A DNA stretch of 43,881 bases from Plantactinospora alkalitolerans (GTDB taxonomy: Bacteria; Actinomycetota; Actinomycetes; Mycobacteriales; Micromonosporaceae). Positions 6,889-15,337 of the stretch are shown here, one piece after another. The stretch's first letter is position 1. Each line of letters starts with the position of its first letter. A program made the position numbers and the translations under genes. Location of the stretch: contig NZ_JADPUN010000173.1 in assembly GCF_015690345.1 (NCBI RefSeq), positions 1-43,881 of the forward strand, read 5' to 3'. The notes beneath the pieces are model-generated. The model saw only the letters and a program-made list of their open reading frames with translations, ran no database searches and had not been told where the DNA came from.

Positions 6889-9276
6889 GTGGTGGGAAGA
6901 CTTCGCGTCGCGGTCCTGCTGAAGACGAACAGCGGTGGAATGTGGATTCTCCCTCAGGTGGAGGAGCTGCGTCGCCGTGGCCACGAGGTCGACGTCGTGT
7001 TGCCCCCGGGCCCCGGTCGGCTGACGGCGGAGCTGACCCGGCGCGGATTCGACGTACTCGAATCGCCTTTCGACTTCCGGTTCCGGCCGGGGCTGGCGAC
7101 GCTGCGGGGGCTGTGGCGGCTCCGCCGGCTGCTCCGCCGGCTCCGGCCCGACGTGCTGCACTACCACCTGTACGCCTCGGCGCTCGCGGCCCGGTTCGGC
7201 ACCCTGGGGCTGCCGGTACGCCGGGTGCACATGGTCGCCGGGCCGCTGTTCCTCGAGTCGCCGCTGATCCGGCCGGTCGAGCGTCTGCTGTGGCGGCTGG
7301 ACCACGCCACCATCTGCGGCACCGAACACACGTCAGGGCTCTACGGCGCGCTCGGGTGCCCACCCGAGCGGCGGCCCGTGGCGACCTACGGCGTCGACCC
7401 GGCCCACTTCGCCATGGCCCATCCGCCGGACGGGGACCGGTCGGGCAACCCGGCGGACGGGGTCCGGTCGGGCGATCCGGACGTCCCGAGCCGGGACGAG
7501 CTGCGGGCGAAGTCCCGTGCCGAACTCGGCGTCGACTCCGACGCCTTCCTCGTCGTCATGATCGCCTACGTCTATCCGCCGAAACGACTGGCCCACAAGG
7601 GCCGGGCCATCAAGGGGCACGACGTCCTCCTCACGGCCTGGCAGACCTTCCGGTCCCGGCACCCCCGGGCCCACCTGCTGCTGGTCGGTGGCGGCTGGAC
7701 CGCCGCCGGCGAGGCACACCGCCGTGAACTCGTCCGCCGCTTCGGCGTCGACGCGGACCCGAGCGTGACCTGGCTCGAGTCGGTCGCCGACGTACGCCCC
7801 TGCCACCAGGCCGCCGACCTGAGCGTCAGCCCGTCGCTCTCCGAGGGACACGGTGCCGCCGTCGAGGCGAGCGCGATGGGCGTACCCAGCATCGTCAGCG
7901 ACGCCGGAGGGCTGCCCGAGACCGTCGACGAGTCGTCCGGCTGGATCGTGCCCCGGGGCGACCCGACGGCGCTGGCCACCGCGCTCGACTCGGCGTACCG
8001 CGAGTTCGAGAGCGGGCGTCTGGCCGGGCGCGGCGAGCAGGCCCGGCTCCGCGCCGTCCGGCTCTTCGACAACCGGGCCTCGGCGGTCCGGGTCGCCGAC
8101 GTCATCGAGAAGGTCGCCCGGGACCGCGCGGACCGGCTCCCGGACCGGGCCGCCGGGGCGTACCCGTTCGCACCCGTCCGGGTGGCGCACGTCATCGGCA
8201 GCCTGGATCGCGGCGGCGCCGAGACGGTGACCCTGGACATCTGTCGTTCGGTGCCGTCCACAGAGGTCGAGCAGGTCTTCCTCACCCTCGCCGGCCGGGA
8301 GGGGCGACTGGTCGACGAGTTCCGGGCGGCCGGCGCCCTGGTACGGCAGTGCCCGCTCCGGCCGGGCCCGACCTTCGGACCGCGCCTGTGGCGGAGCCTG
8401 CGGGCACTCCGGCCCGACATCGTCGTCTCGCACGTCAGCCTGGTCAGCGCGGCCGTCCTGCTGGTGGCGCGGGCCGCCAGGGTGCCGGTACGGGTGGCCC
8501 GGCTCTGGAGCGAGGGGGACGGCAGACCCGACACGTGGCCCCAGCGGGCCCGCCGGGCGCTCCTGCGGCAACTGCTCCGCCGCACCGCCACCGACGTCGT
8601 CGGGGTGACCTCGGCGGCGCTCGACCTCGCCGCACCCCGGTCCGGTGACGGCCGCTACCGGGTGCTCTACAACAGCGTCTCCACCGACCGGGTAGACGGC
8701 TGGCAGCGCGAGCCGGCGCGGCGGCGGTGGAACCTTCCGGCCGAGGTTCCGGTCCTGGTGCACATCGGTCGGGCCGCCTCGGCGAAGAACCGCCCGTTCC
8801 TGGTCGAGGTGCACCGGGCCGTCCGGCTGGAGGAGCCGGACGCGCGGCTGCTCGCCGTCGGCCCGGGAGGCGTCGACGACATCGTCACCGCATATCCCGA
8901 TGCCGCGTACGACCCGTACGTCGTCCTCGGCGGCGAGACCGAGGAGATCGCCTCGGTGCTGGCCACCGCCGACGTGCTGGTGCTGCCCTCGCGGCGGGAG
9001 GGGCTGCCCGGCGTGGTGCTGGAGGCCCTGGCGGCCGGCGTCCCGGTGGTGGCGACGGACCTGCCCTGCCTGCGGGAACTCGCCGCCCACCTGCACGGGC
9101 TCACCCTGCTGCCATTGTCGGCCGGGGCGCGTAGCTGGGCGGGCACCGCGACGGCACAGGCCCGGACGGATGCCGACGGGCGCCGGCGGATCAGCCGGAG
9201 CCTGCGGTCGTCGCCGTTCGTCCTGGAGCACGCGGTACGGGAGTGGAAGACGTTGTGGCGGGCGGGTGCGCGGTGA
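6889..9276 (+). CDS. Double-domain GT4 glycosyltransferase (two GT-B modules fused)
   Basis: 795-residue protein built from two complete retaining GT4-type glycosyltransferases in tandem. Module 1 (about 1-415) begins RLRVAVLLKTNSGGM and has its donor-binding segment LSEGHGAAVEASAMG, one residue shorter between the two Glu than the usual EX7E. Module 2 (about 430-795) begins VRVAHVIGSLDRGGAETVT and has the standard REGLPGVVLEALAAGVP. The GTG at 6889 follows GAGAGAGGA at 6874-6882. A glycosyltransferase of this family is normally about 370-420 residues, so this is a fusion able to add two sugars or one disaccharide step. Between 7423 and 7476 an imperfect 27-bp duplication sits in a surface loop of module 1. 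Confidence 0.9.
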   Translation: MVGRLRVAVLLKTNSGGMWILPQVEELRRRGHEVDVVLPPGPGRLTAELTRRGFDVLESPFDFRFRPGLATLRGLWRLRRLLRRLRPDVLHYHLYASALAARFGTLGLPVRRVHMVAGPLFLESPLIRPVERLLWRLDHATICGTEHTSGLYGALGCPPERRPVATYGVDPAHFAMAHPPDGDRSGNPADGVRSGDPDVPSRDELRAKSRAELGVDSDAFLVVMIAYVYPPKRLAHKGRAIKGHDVLLTAWQTFRSRHPRAHLLLVGGGWTAAGEAHRRELVRRFGVDADPSVTWLESVADVRPCHQAADLSVSPSLSEGHGAAVEASAMGVPSIVSDAGGLPETVDESSGWIVPRGDPTALATALDSAYREFESGRLAGRGEQARLRAVRLFDNRASAVRVADVIEKVARDRADRLPDRAAGAYPFAPVRVAHVIGSLDRGGAETVTLDICRSVPSTEVEQVFLTLAGREGRLVDEFRAAGALVRQCPLRPGPTFGPRLWRSLRALRPDIVVSHVSLVSAAVLLVARAARVPVRVARLWSEGDGRPDTWPQRARRALLRQLLRRTATDVVGVTSAALDLAAPRSGDGRYRVLYNSVSTDRVDGWQREPARRRWNLPAEVPVLVHIGRAASAKNRPFLVEVHRAVRLEEPDARLLAVGPGGVDDIVTAYPDAAYDPYVVLGGETEEIASVLATADVLVLPSRREGLPGVVLEALAAGVPVVATDLPCLRELAAHLHGLTLLPLSAGARSWAGTATAQARTDADGRRRISRSLRSSPFVLEHAVREWKTLWRAGAR
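7423..7476 (+). repeat. Imperfect 27-bp tandem duplication in module 1 of the fused glycosyltransferase
   Basis: Units 7423-7449 and 7450-7476 agree at all but four bases and encode PPDGDRSGN then PADGVRSGD. The frame is kept and the residues look like a flexible, hydrophilic insert between the two half-domains of a GT-B fold. Confidence 0.85.
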
Positions 9277-10952
9277 TCCGGACCAGGTACCCGGCGCCGG
9301 GCAGTCCGGCGAACGGAGCCACGCCATCGGTCGAACCGACCGCCGAACCCGTTCCGGACGAAGGAACGCCGCCGGCCACCCCACCGGTACGGGTCGCCGT
9401 GATCGGTCCCGGACTCGGCGCCGAGGCCGCCAGTTGGGCGATGTCCGCCGTCCTGGTGACGTCGGTCAGCACGACCCTGGCGCTCCTCGATCCGCGCCTG
9501 CGGCACTGGTTCGTGATTCCCGTGACGGTGTGTGGCGTGCTGATCGGCGTCGACGCGATCGAGTGGGTCCGTCGGCGGCGTGACATCTTCGATCCGCAGG
9601 CGATCCTGGGCCTGCTCGGCATGCACTTCTTCTATCTGGCGCCGATCCTCAACGTGATGCTCGACCACTGGCCCCGCCATCTCGTCGGGCCACCCGACTG
9701 GCGGGCCGCCCTCGGCACCATGGCCCTGCTGAACGTCCTCGGCCTCTGCCTCTACCGGGTGGTGCTGGGTTTCCGGGACCGGCCGCAGCCCCGCCCCCGG
9801 CGGGCCTCCCGGTTCGACGAGCGGGCCTTCCACCGGGTCGGCCTGGCCGCGGTGCTGGTCAGTGTGCTGGCCTTCTGCGGCGAGGTCGCCATGTTCGGCG
9901 GGCTGTCCGGATATCTGAACACGATGACCGGCGAGTCGGACCGGGTCGAGCTGACCGGGCTGGGTTGGCTCCTCATCCTCGGCGAGGCCTTCCCGATGAT
10001 CATCTTCGCGCTCGTCCTCGTACGGTGGCGGAGCTGGCTCGCCGGGCACCGGTCGGTGATCCTCCTCCTGCTGGTCGGCCTGGCGTTGATGCAGTTCTTC
10101 GTGGGCGGGCTGCGAGGAAGTCGGAGCAACACCATCTGGCCCATCCTGATCGGCCTGACCCTCGTCCACCTCCTCGTCGCCCGGGTCTCCAGAAAGGCCC
10201 TGCTCGTATTCCTCCTGGTGGTCGGCCTGTTCATCTACACGTACGGCCTCTACAAGTCCGCCGGGCTGGAGGTGCTGGACGCCGCGCGGGGTACCCGCAG
10301 TGTCGGGGACATCTCGTCGGAGACCGGTCGGGACGTGCCCTCGCTGCTGTTGGGAGATCTCTCCCGGGCCGACATCCAGGCCCTGGTGCTCGACCGGCAG
10401 CTTCGGAGCGACGCCGAACTCGCGTACGGAGTCACCTATCTGGGCGACGTCTCGTTCCTGGTACCCGGCGCGGTCCTGCCCGTACGCCCCACGGACAAGG
10501 TCGCGGCCGGCACCGACCTGCTCTTCGGTCCCGGGGCGTACGAGTCGGGGATGCGGTCGAGCCGGGTCTACGGCCTCGCCGGGGAGGCCATCATGAACTT
10601 CGGCCCGGCCGGCGGAGTGCTCTCCTTCGCCTTCCTCGGCATGCTCGTGCGGTTCGGCCGGCGGTACTACGCACGGGCGCGGCAGCAGGGGTCGCTCACC
10701 GCGAAGCTGCTCGGGCCGATGGCACTGGTGTGCGCGTTCCTGCCCACCGCCGACCTCGACAACAACACCTGGTTCCTGCTCAAGTACGTACTCCCGGTCG
10801 CCGCGGTGGTGTGGCTGGCACGGCAGGGCCGCAGGTCGGTCGACCGGGCGGCCCGCCCGGCGAAGTACGCCGGAAGCGCCACGGCGGTCCGCACCCGCCG
10901 CCCGGCAGCCGCACCCGGTGCCTGGCCGTTACCGGACCCGTCCCGCCGCTGA
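9273..10952 (+). CDS. Wzy-like O-antigen/oligosaccharide repeat polymerase
   Basis: 559-residue polytopic membrane protein, last gene of the plus-strand operon. The GTG at 9273 overlaps the glycosyltransferase stop (GTGA); an upstream in-frame GTG at 9243 is less likely. About ten to twelve hydrophobic segments are visible, for example WFVIPVTVCGVLIGVDAI, SVILLLLVGLALMQFFVGGL and ALLVFLLVVGLFIYTYGLY. A long extracytoplasmic loop lies between about residues 330 and 430. The GLRGSRSNTIWP segment just after a helix resembles the GSR/RGS motif of oligosaccharide repeat-unit polymerases. This family is poorly conserved, so the assignment rests on topology, this motif and context. Confidence 0.75.
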   Translation: MIRTRYPAPGSPANGATPSVEPTAEPVPDEGTPPATPPVRVAVIGPGLGAEAASWAMSAVLVTSVSTTLALLDPRLRHWFVIPVTVCGVLIGVDAIEWVRRRRDIFDPQAILGLLGMHFFYLAPILNVMLDHWPRHLVGPPDWRAALGTMALLNVLGLCLYRVVLGFRDRPQPRPRRASRFDERAFHRVGLAAVLVSVLAFCGEVAMFGGLSGYLNTMTGESDRVELTGLGWLLILGEAFPMIIFALVLVRWRSWLAGHRSVILLLLVGLALMQFFVGGLRGSRSNTIWPILIGLTLVHLLVARVSRKALLVFLLVVGLFIYTYGLYKSAGLEVLDAARGTRSVGDISSETGRDVPSLLLGDLSRADIQALVLDRQLRSDAELAYGVTYLGDVSFLVPGAVLPVRPTDKVAAGTDLLFGPGAYESGMRSSRVYGLAGEAIMNFGPAGGVLSFAFLGMLVRFGRRYYARARQQGSLTAKLLGPMALVCAFLPTADLDNNTWFLLKYVLPVAAVVWLARQGRRSVDRAARPAKYAGSATAVRTRRPAAAPGAWPLPDPSRR

Positions 10953-10976
10953 GGCTGCGGCTCCGGGATCCGGGGG

Positions 10977-11078
10977 CGCCACCTCGGCGGGACCCGGATC
11001 CGGGCCGGGGCCCCGGCGAGCGCGAGGCCCCGGATCCCGATGCCGTCGTGGCGGCAGGGTTCCGGGGCCGAGGTGGCG
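10977..11078. terminator. Possible bidirectional terminator between convergent operons
   Basis: CGCCACCTCGG (10977-10987) and CCGAGGTGGCG (11068-11078) form an 11-bp perfect inverted repeat around very GC-rich sequence that itself contains palindromes (CCGGATCCGG, CCGGGGCCCCGG). It fills the gap between the ends of the two convergent polysaccharide operons. There is no T-run, which is common for terminators in high-GC actinomycetes. Confidence 0.45.
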
Positions 11079-11086
11079 TGACCGCG

Positions 11087-12160
11087 TCAGGGTTCGCGTC
11101 GATGGACACCGACCGGGGCGTCGGCGACCCGGGCACCAGCACCAGCACCAGCACCCTGAACGCCAGCGACCGGGGCGCCGACGGACGGACCGACGGAAGG
11201 CGCCTGCCACTCCCGGTACCAGTCGAAGGTGCGCCGCACCCCCTCCTCCAGCGAGACCGTCGGCTCGAACCCGGTCAGCCGGCGGAGCAGGCCGAGGTCG
11301 GGACAGCGCCGGTTCACCGACCCCCGGGGCGCCGGTAGCGGTTGCACCACCGGACTCACCCCGGCGATCCGCAGCACCAGCGCCGCCAGCTCGCCGATGC
11401 TCGTGTGGGCCGTGTCGTTTCCGATGTGGACGATCCGGCCGGCCGCGTCGGGACAGTCCATCAGGCGGAGCATCGCCTCGACCGCGTCGTCGACGTAGCA
11501 GAACGCCCGGTACTGGTCGAAGCCCCACACCCGGAACGGGTCCTCCCCGCCCAGCGCGCGCATCGCCAGCTCCGGAACGACATGGTCGGTGCCCATCCGT
11601 GGGCCGTATACGTTGTGGAACCGCCCGATGACCGCCGGACAGCCCTTCGCCCGTGCACCGTGCACGAAGGCCGCCTCGCCGAGTAGCTTGCTGATCGCGT
11701 ACGCGAACCGGGGCGAGGTGACGTCGGTGACCATCACCGGTACGTCCTCGGAGGTGGGCACCGGCACGATGCCGGCGTCCACCCCGCCGGCGTACACCTC
11801 GCTGGTGGAGCTGAAGAACACCCGCTCGCCGGGCGCGATCCAGTCCAGCAGGTGCAACGCGGTGAGGGTGTTGACCCGGACCACCCGGGCCGGGTCGGCC
11901 TCGACGTTGCGGACCCCGACGACCGCGGCCAGCAGGTAGATCTGGTCCCACCCCCGGGGCAGGACAGCCCAGGAATCGGGGCTGGTCAGGTCGGCGGAGC
12001 GGACCTGGACCGCCGGGTGCCGGCGCAGCGCGGCCAGGTGCCGGTCGTCCCGGCCCCGGGAGAAGTCGTCGACGATGGTCACCCGGTGCCCGTCGGCGAC
12101 CAGTCGGTCGGCGAGATGCCTGCCGATGAAGCCGGCACCGCCGAGGACGAGTACCCGCAT
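11087..12160 (-). CDS. NAD-dependent SDR epimerase/decarboxylase, ArnA/UXS-like
   Basis: 357-residue extended short-chain dehydrogenase. The NAD-binding loop is GGAGFIG near the N-terminus; the catalytic region has FFSSTSEVY followed by YAISK. The SSTSEVY stretch is like that of ArnA-type UDP-glucuronate decarboxylases, and the gene directly follows a UDP-sugar 6-dehydrogenase with a one-base overlap (TGATG). A UDP-hexuronate decarboxylase or 4-epimerase is the best reading; a plain UDP-sugar 4-epimerase is the alternative. The C-terminal tail is low-complexity (GAGAGAGA, encoded by repeated CACCAG at 11133-11155) and probably not part of the fold. It is the last gene of the long minus-strand operon. 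Confidence 0.75.
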   Translation of the reverse strand: MRVLVLGGAGFIGRHLADRLVADGHRVTIVDDFSRGRDDRHLAALRRHPAVQVRSADLTSPDSWAVLPRGWDQIYLLAAVVGVRNVEADPARVVRVNTLTALHLLDWIAPGERVFFSSTSEVYAGGVDAGIVPVPTSEDVPVMVTDVTSPRFAYAISKLLGEAAFVHGARAKGCPAVIGRFHNVYGPRMGTDHVVPELAMRALGGEDPFRVWGFDQYRAFCYVDDAVEAMLRLMDCPDAAGRIVHIGNDTAHTSIGELAALVLRIAGVSPVVQPLPAPRGSVNRRCPDLGLLRRLTGFEPTVSLEEGVRRTFDWYREWQAPSVGPSVGAPVAGVQGAGAGAGARVADAPVGVHRREP

Positions 12161-13497
12161 CAGATCCGACCCTCCGAGAGGTCCCGCTCCGGACGGTCGG
12201 TGCCGCCCGGTTCCGGCAGGTAGCCGATGCCGGCGTAGCGGATGCCGGCGGCCCTGATCGCCGGCTCGTCGAGGATCCGCCACGAGTCGTAGATCAGCAC
12301 CGGTCGTCGGGCACCGAGCACCGAGCCGATCTCGATCGCCCGGTAGTCGGGATGATCGTTGATCACGAGGACGGCGTCGGCGTCGGCGAATGCCTTGTCG
12401 AGGCTGGTCGGCTCCCCGCCATGGTCCCGGATCACGTCGTCGGAGACCATCGGGTCGTGGCCGAGCACCACCAGTCCCGCCTCGCGGAACAGCGTCGTCA
12501 TCGCCGCGATCGGGGTGCCCCGCATGTCGTCGGTCGGCGGCCATCCCTTGTAGGCCCAGCCCAGTACGGCCAGCCGGGCACCGGCGGTCGCGCCGCGCTC
12601 CTGCCGGATCAGCTCCACGACCCGGTTGGCGACGTGCACCGGCAGGTACTCGTTGAGCCGCCGGGCCGCGCCGACCAGGAACGGTCCCGGACCGCCGGCA
12701 CTCTCGACCATCAGGTACGGGTCCTTCGAGAGGCAGCCGCCACCGACGTACCCGGGCCGGCTCAGGTCCGGCCGGGGGTAGTCCAGGTTCGCCGCGCCGA
12801 TGACCTCCAACGGGTCGAGCCGGTGCCGCTCGGCGATCAGGGCCAGCTCGTTGCCGAACGAGTAGATCAGGTCGGTGTGGCAGTTGTTCGCCAGCTTGAC
12901 CAGCTCGGCCGCCTCCAGGCTGGAGACCGGCACCACCTGGGTGGCCAGCCCGCCGAAGAACTCCAGTCCGGCAAGGCGGCTCGGCTCGTCCAGCCCACCG
13001 ACGACCTGCGGCAGCTCGACCAGTTCGCGCAGCGCCTGCCCCTGGATGGTCCGCTCCGGCGCCATCACCAGCCGGGCCCGACCCCAGGCCGCGAGAAGTG
13101 GCGGCAGCACCACCGCGCGGCTCGTCCCGACCGGCACCGTGCTGCGCACCACCACCAGGGTCTCCGGTCCGCACCACCGCGCCACCTGCTCGGCGGCGGC
13201 GGCCAGGTTGGCCAGGTTGGGCCGGTGTGCGTGGTCGTCGACCGGCGTGGACACGCAGAGCACCGCGACGTCGACGTCCGGCGGCAGCGTGGTGCCGACC
13301 CGCAGGGACCGTCCGATGTGCTCCGCGAGCACCTCGGCGATGCCGGGCTCGAAGATGTGCACCCGGCCTTCACGCAACGACTCCAGCACCTGCTGCTGCG
13401 CGTCGACCCCGAACACCTGGTAGCCCTTGCGGGCCAACGAGGCGGCGAGGGTCAGGCCGACATAGCCGAGCCCGACGACGCCAATCTTCCGGTACAA
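12160..13497 (-). CDS. UDP-sugar 6-dehydrogenase (UDP-Glc/GlcNAc/ManNAc dehydrogenase family)
   Basis: 445-residue NAD-dependent dehydrogenase that oxidises C6 of a nucleotide sugar to a carboxylate. N-terminal Rossmann domain (KIGVVGLGYVGLTLAASLA), central domain with KLANNCH, and the catalytic cysteine in GYVGGGCLSKDPY are all present. The start is a TTG at 13497 with AGGAGG eight bases upstream; no ATG or GTG gives a better fit. The SKDP form of the active-site loop does not match UDP-glucose (FPKD) or ManNAc types exactly, so the substrate is left open. Coupled translation with the following SDR suggests a two-step route to a uronic acid or pentose donor. Confidence 0.85.
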   Translation of the reverse strand: MYRKIGVVGLGYVGLTLAASLARKGYQVFGVDAQQQVLESLREGRVHIFEPGIAEVLAEHIGRSLRVGTTLPPDVDVAVLCVSTPVDDHAHRPNLANLAAAAEQVARWCGPETLVVVRSTVPVGTSRAVVLPPLLAAWGRARLVMAPERTIQGQALRELVELPQVVGGLDEPSRLAGLEFFGGLATQVVPVSSLEAAELVKLANNCHTDLIYSFGNELALIAERHRLDPLEVIGAANLDYPRPDLSRPGYVGGGCLSKDPYLMVESAGGPGPFLVGAARRLNEYLPVHVANRVVELIRQERGATAGARLAVLGWAYKGWPPTDDMRGTPIAAMTTLFREAGLVVLGHDPMVSDDVIRDHGGEPTSLDKAFADADAVLVINDHPDYRAIEIGSVLGARRPVLIYDSWRILDEPAIRAAGIRYAGIGYLPEPGGTDRPERDLSEGRI

Positions 13498-13606
13498 ACT
13501 CCTGCCTCCTTGCGAAAGTAGACTCCCCCGGCCGGTTCCGTCGCCGGAGCACCGGTCGGGTTTCTCCGGCGGTCCGACCTGATGGCGGGAACCGCCCGGG
13601 GCGGAC

Positions 13607-14572
13607 CTAGTCGAGTCCGCCGGACCAGATCGCCTTGACCGACCCCTCCAGGTCGTACGAGGGCGTCCAGCCGAGCAGTCGGCCGGCGCGCCGGATGTCG
13701 CCGCACATCCACCCGACGTCCGCCGACCGTTCCGGTGCCGGATGGTCCTCCCGGATCCTCCCGGCGAACCCGGCCGCCTCGGCGACCAGGCGTACCGCCT
13801 CCCGCGCCGACACGGCGCGGCCACTGGCGACGTTGAACACCCGCTCGGTCAGCGTCCCGGTCAGGGCCGCGGCGGCGACCGCGGACGCCACGTCGCGGAC
13901 GTCCACGAAGTCCCGGTACGCCGCGAGCGAGCCCAGCGAGACGTCTCCGGCGGCCCCGGCCGCTACCGGTGGATGGCGCAGCAGTGCGGCGGCCCGGCCG
14001 AGCAGGGTCTCCTCCGGCGTGCCGGGGCCGATCGGGTTGAACACCCGCAGCACGACCCCGTCGATCCGACCGGCCGCGGCGGCGAGTTCGACCAGCCGGG
14101 TCGCGGCGAGTTGGCTCACGCCGTACCCGCTGATCGGCAACGCCGGATCGGTCTCGGTCACCGCGTGCCCCGGCGGCACCGGGCCGTACTCGGCCGCCGA
14201 CCCCAACCGGACCAGCCGGGCGTCGGGGGCCTCCTTCGCGACCGCGTCGAGAAGCTTGGCCGTGACCCCGGTGTTCGCCCGGACCAGGTCGTGGGTACCG
14301 CCGGCCAGCCGACCGGTGCAGTTGACCACCACGTCGGGGCGTTCCGCGCGCAGCAGCGCACCCAACTCGTCGACCTCGCACCGGACCAGGTCGAACTCGT
14401 CGCGGCGCGGGCAGCGCAGCGCGGCCACCGAGCCGAGCGTCCGGCGTACCTGGCCGCCGATGAATCCGGACGCGCCGAACAGCAGCACCCTCGGCTGGCC
14501 GGTGTCTCCGCTCTGCCCGGTCACGGCCGCTCCGCTCTGCCCGGTCACGGCCGCTCCGCTCTGCCCGGTCAT
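13607..14572 (-). CDS. RmlD/Rmd-like NAD(P)-dependent SDR with Gln in place of catalytic Lys
   Basis: 321-residue extended short-chain dehydrogenase, resembling 4-keto-6-deoxy nucleotide-sugar reductases. The cofactor loop is [10 protein letters not shown] (31-40), later DVVVNCTG, S125 in GSAAEYG and Y150. The expected YxxxK reads YGVSQ, so the catalytic Lys is Gln154 (codon CAA at 14113-14111). The first 25 residues are a repeat of TGQSGAAV units and not part of the fold; the true start may be the ATG at 14572, which overlaps the previous stop (ATGA), or a GTG inside the repeat. Substrate is not certain. The altered catalytic residue means it could be inactive, or belong to a subgroup with another chemistry. 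Confidence 0.75.
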   Translation of the reverse strand: MTGQSGAAVTGQSGAAVTGQSGDTGQPRVLLFGASGFIGGQVRRTLGSVAALRCPRRDEFDLVRCEVDELGALLRAERPDVVVNCTGRLAGGTHDLVRANTGVTAKLLDAVAKEAPDARLVRLGSAAEYGPVPPGHAVTETDPALPISGYGVSQLAATRLVELAAAAGRIDGVVLRVFNPIGPGTPEETLLGRAAALLRHPPVAAGAAGDVSLGSLAAYRDFVDVRDVASAVAAAALTGTLTERVFNVASGRAVSAREAVRLVAEAAGFAGRIREDHPAPERSADVGWMCGDIRRAGRLLGWTPSYDLEGSVKAIWSGGLD

Positions 14573-14573
14573 A
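14507..14573 (-). repeat. 24-bp tandem repeat, 2.8 copies, at the start of the SDR gene
   Basis: Units at 14507-14530, 14531-14554 and 14555-14573 (partial) encode TGQSGAAV repeats on the minus strand. The array includes the start codon and the overlap with the upstream nucleotidyltransferase gene, so each unit brings its own in-frame GTG that could act as an alternative start. Confidence 0.95.
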
Positions 14574-15297
14574 CCGGCTCCGGTACCGGGCTCGGCAGCA
14601 GGATCGGCTTCAGCGCGTCGAACCGGCGGTTGGCCTCGTCGTAGTCCTCGGGGCGGCCGATGTCCAGCCAGTAGCCGCTGAAGTCGTAGCTGGCCGGCAA
14701 CTCACCCCGATCGAGCAGCTCCAGCATCAGCTGGTCGAACCCGAACGCCAACCCCTCCGGGTACGCGGCGATGGTGCGGGCGGAGAGCCCGTAGACGCCC
14801 ATGCTGACCTGGTAGTCGAGGTTGGGTTTCTCGCTGAAGCTGACGATCCTGCCGCCCTCGACCGAGAGCACGCCGAAGTCGACGTTGACGGTGCGGTGGC
14901 AGGTCGCGACGGTCAGCGGGGCACCCGAGGCGGCGTGCGTGTGCAGCAGGTCCGCGTAGTTGAGGTTGGTGAGGACGTCCCCGTTCATCACCAGGAAGTG
15001 CTCCGGCAGCCGGTCCCGGAGGCCGAACAGCGGTCCGATGGTCGAGAGCGGGACCCGCTCCTCGACGTAGTCGACCCGCAGGCCGAACCGCGAGCCGTCG
15101 CCGACGAAGGCGCGGATCAGCGAACCCATGTGGTTGATCGCCAGGGTGACGTCGGCGAACCCCTGCGCCGCCAGCTGGTGCAGGACGATCTCCAGAATGG
15201 CGTGGCTGTCACCGATCGGCACCAGCGGCTTCGGCAGCGCGGTCGTGTACGGCCGCAGCCGGGTGCCCTTGCCGCCGGCCATTATCACTGCGTGCAT
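14569..15297 (-). CDS. Sugar-1-phosphate nucleotidyltransferase
   Basis: 242-residue NTP-transferase, of RmlA/ManC type. It begins [17 protein letters not shown], the nucleotide-binding signature, followed by PKPLVPIGD, the sugar-phosphate binding region. [11 protein letters not shown] holds the metal-binding Asp, and [12 protein letters not shown] lies near the end. The short length and absence of a C-terminal beta-helix put it with the glucose-1-phosphate or mannose-1-phosphate transferases (also close to HddC). Base and sugar specificity cannot be told by eye. It sits 40 bases after the CapG-like gene and overlaps the following SDR by four bases, so it supplies an activated hexose to that reductase. 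Confidence 0.85.
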   Translation of the reverse strand: MHAVIMAGGKGTRLRPYTTALPKPLVPIGDSHAILEIVLHQLAAQGFADVTLAINHMGSLIRAFVGDGSRFGLRVDYVEERVPLSTIGPLFGLRDRLPEHFLVMNGDVLTNLNYADLLHTHAASGAPLTVATCHRTVNVDFGVLSVEGGRIVSFSEKPNLDYQVSMGVYGLSARTIAAYPEGLAFGFDQLMLELLDRGELPASYDFSGYWLDIGRPEDYDEANRRFDALKPILLPSPVPEPV

Positions 15298-15337
15298 CTC
15301 GTCGTCCGATCTGTCGCCATTGAACGTCCCACCGGCG

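Noticed and set aside
11087-13177. Single 696-residue fusion of the dehydrogenase shadow frame with the SDR
   Set aside because: The N-terminal half is a shifted frame of the UDP-sugar dehydrogenase; the SDR starts at 12160 with its own NAD-binding loop.
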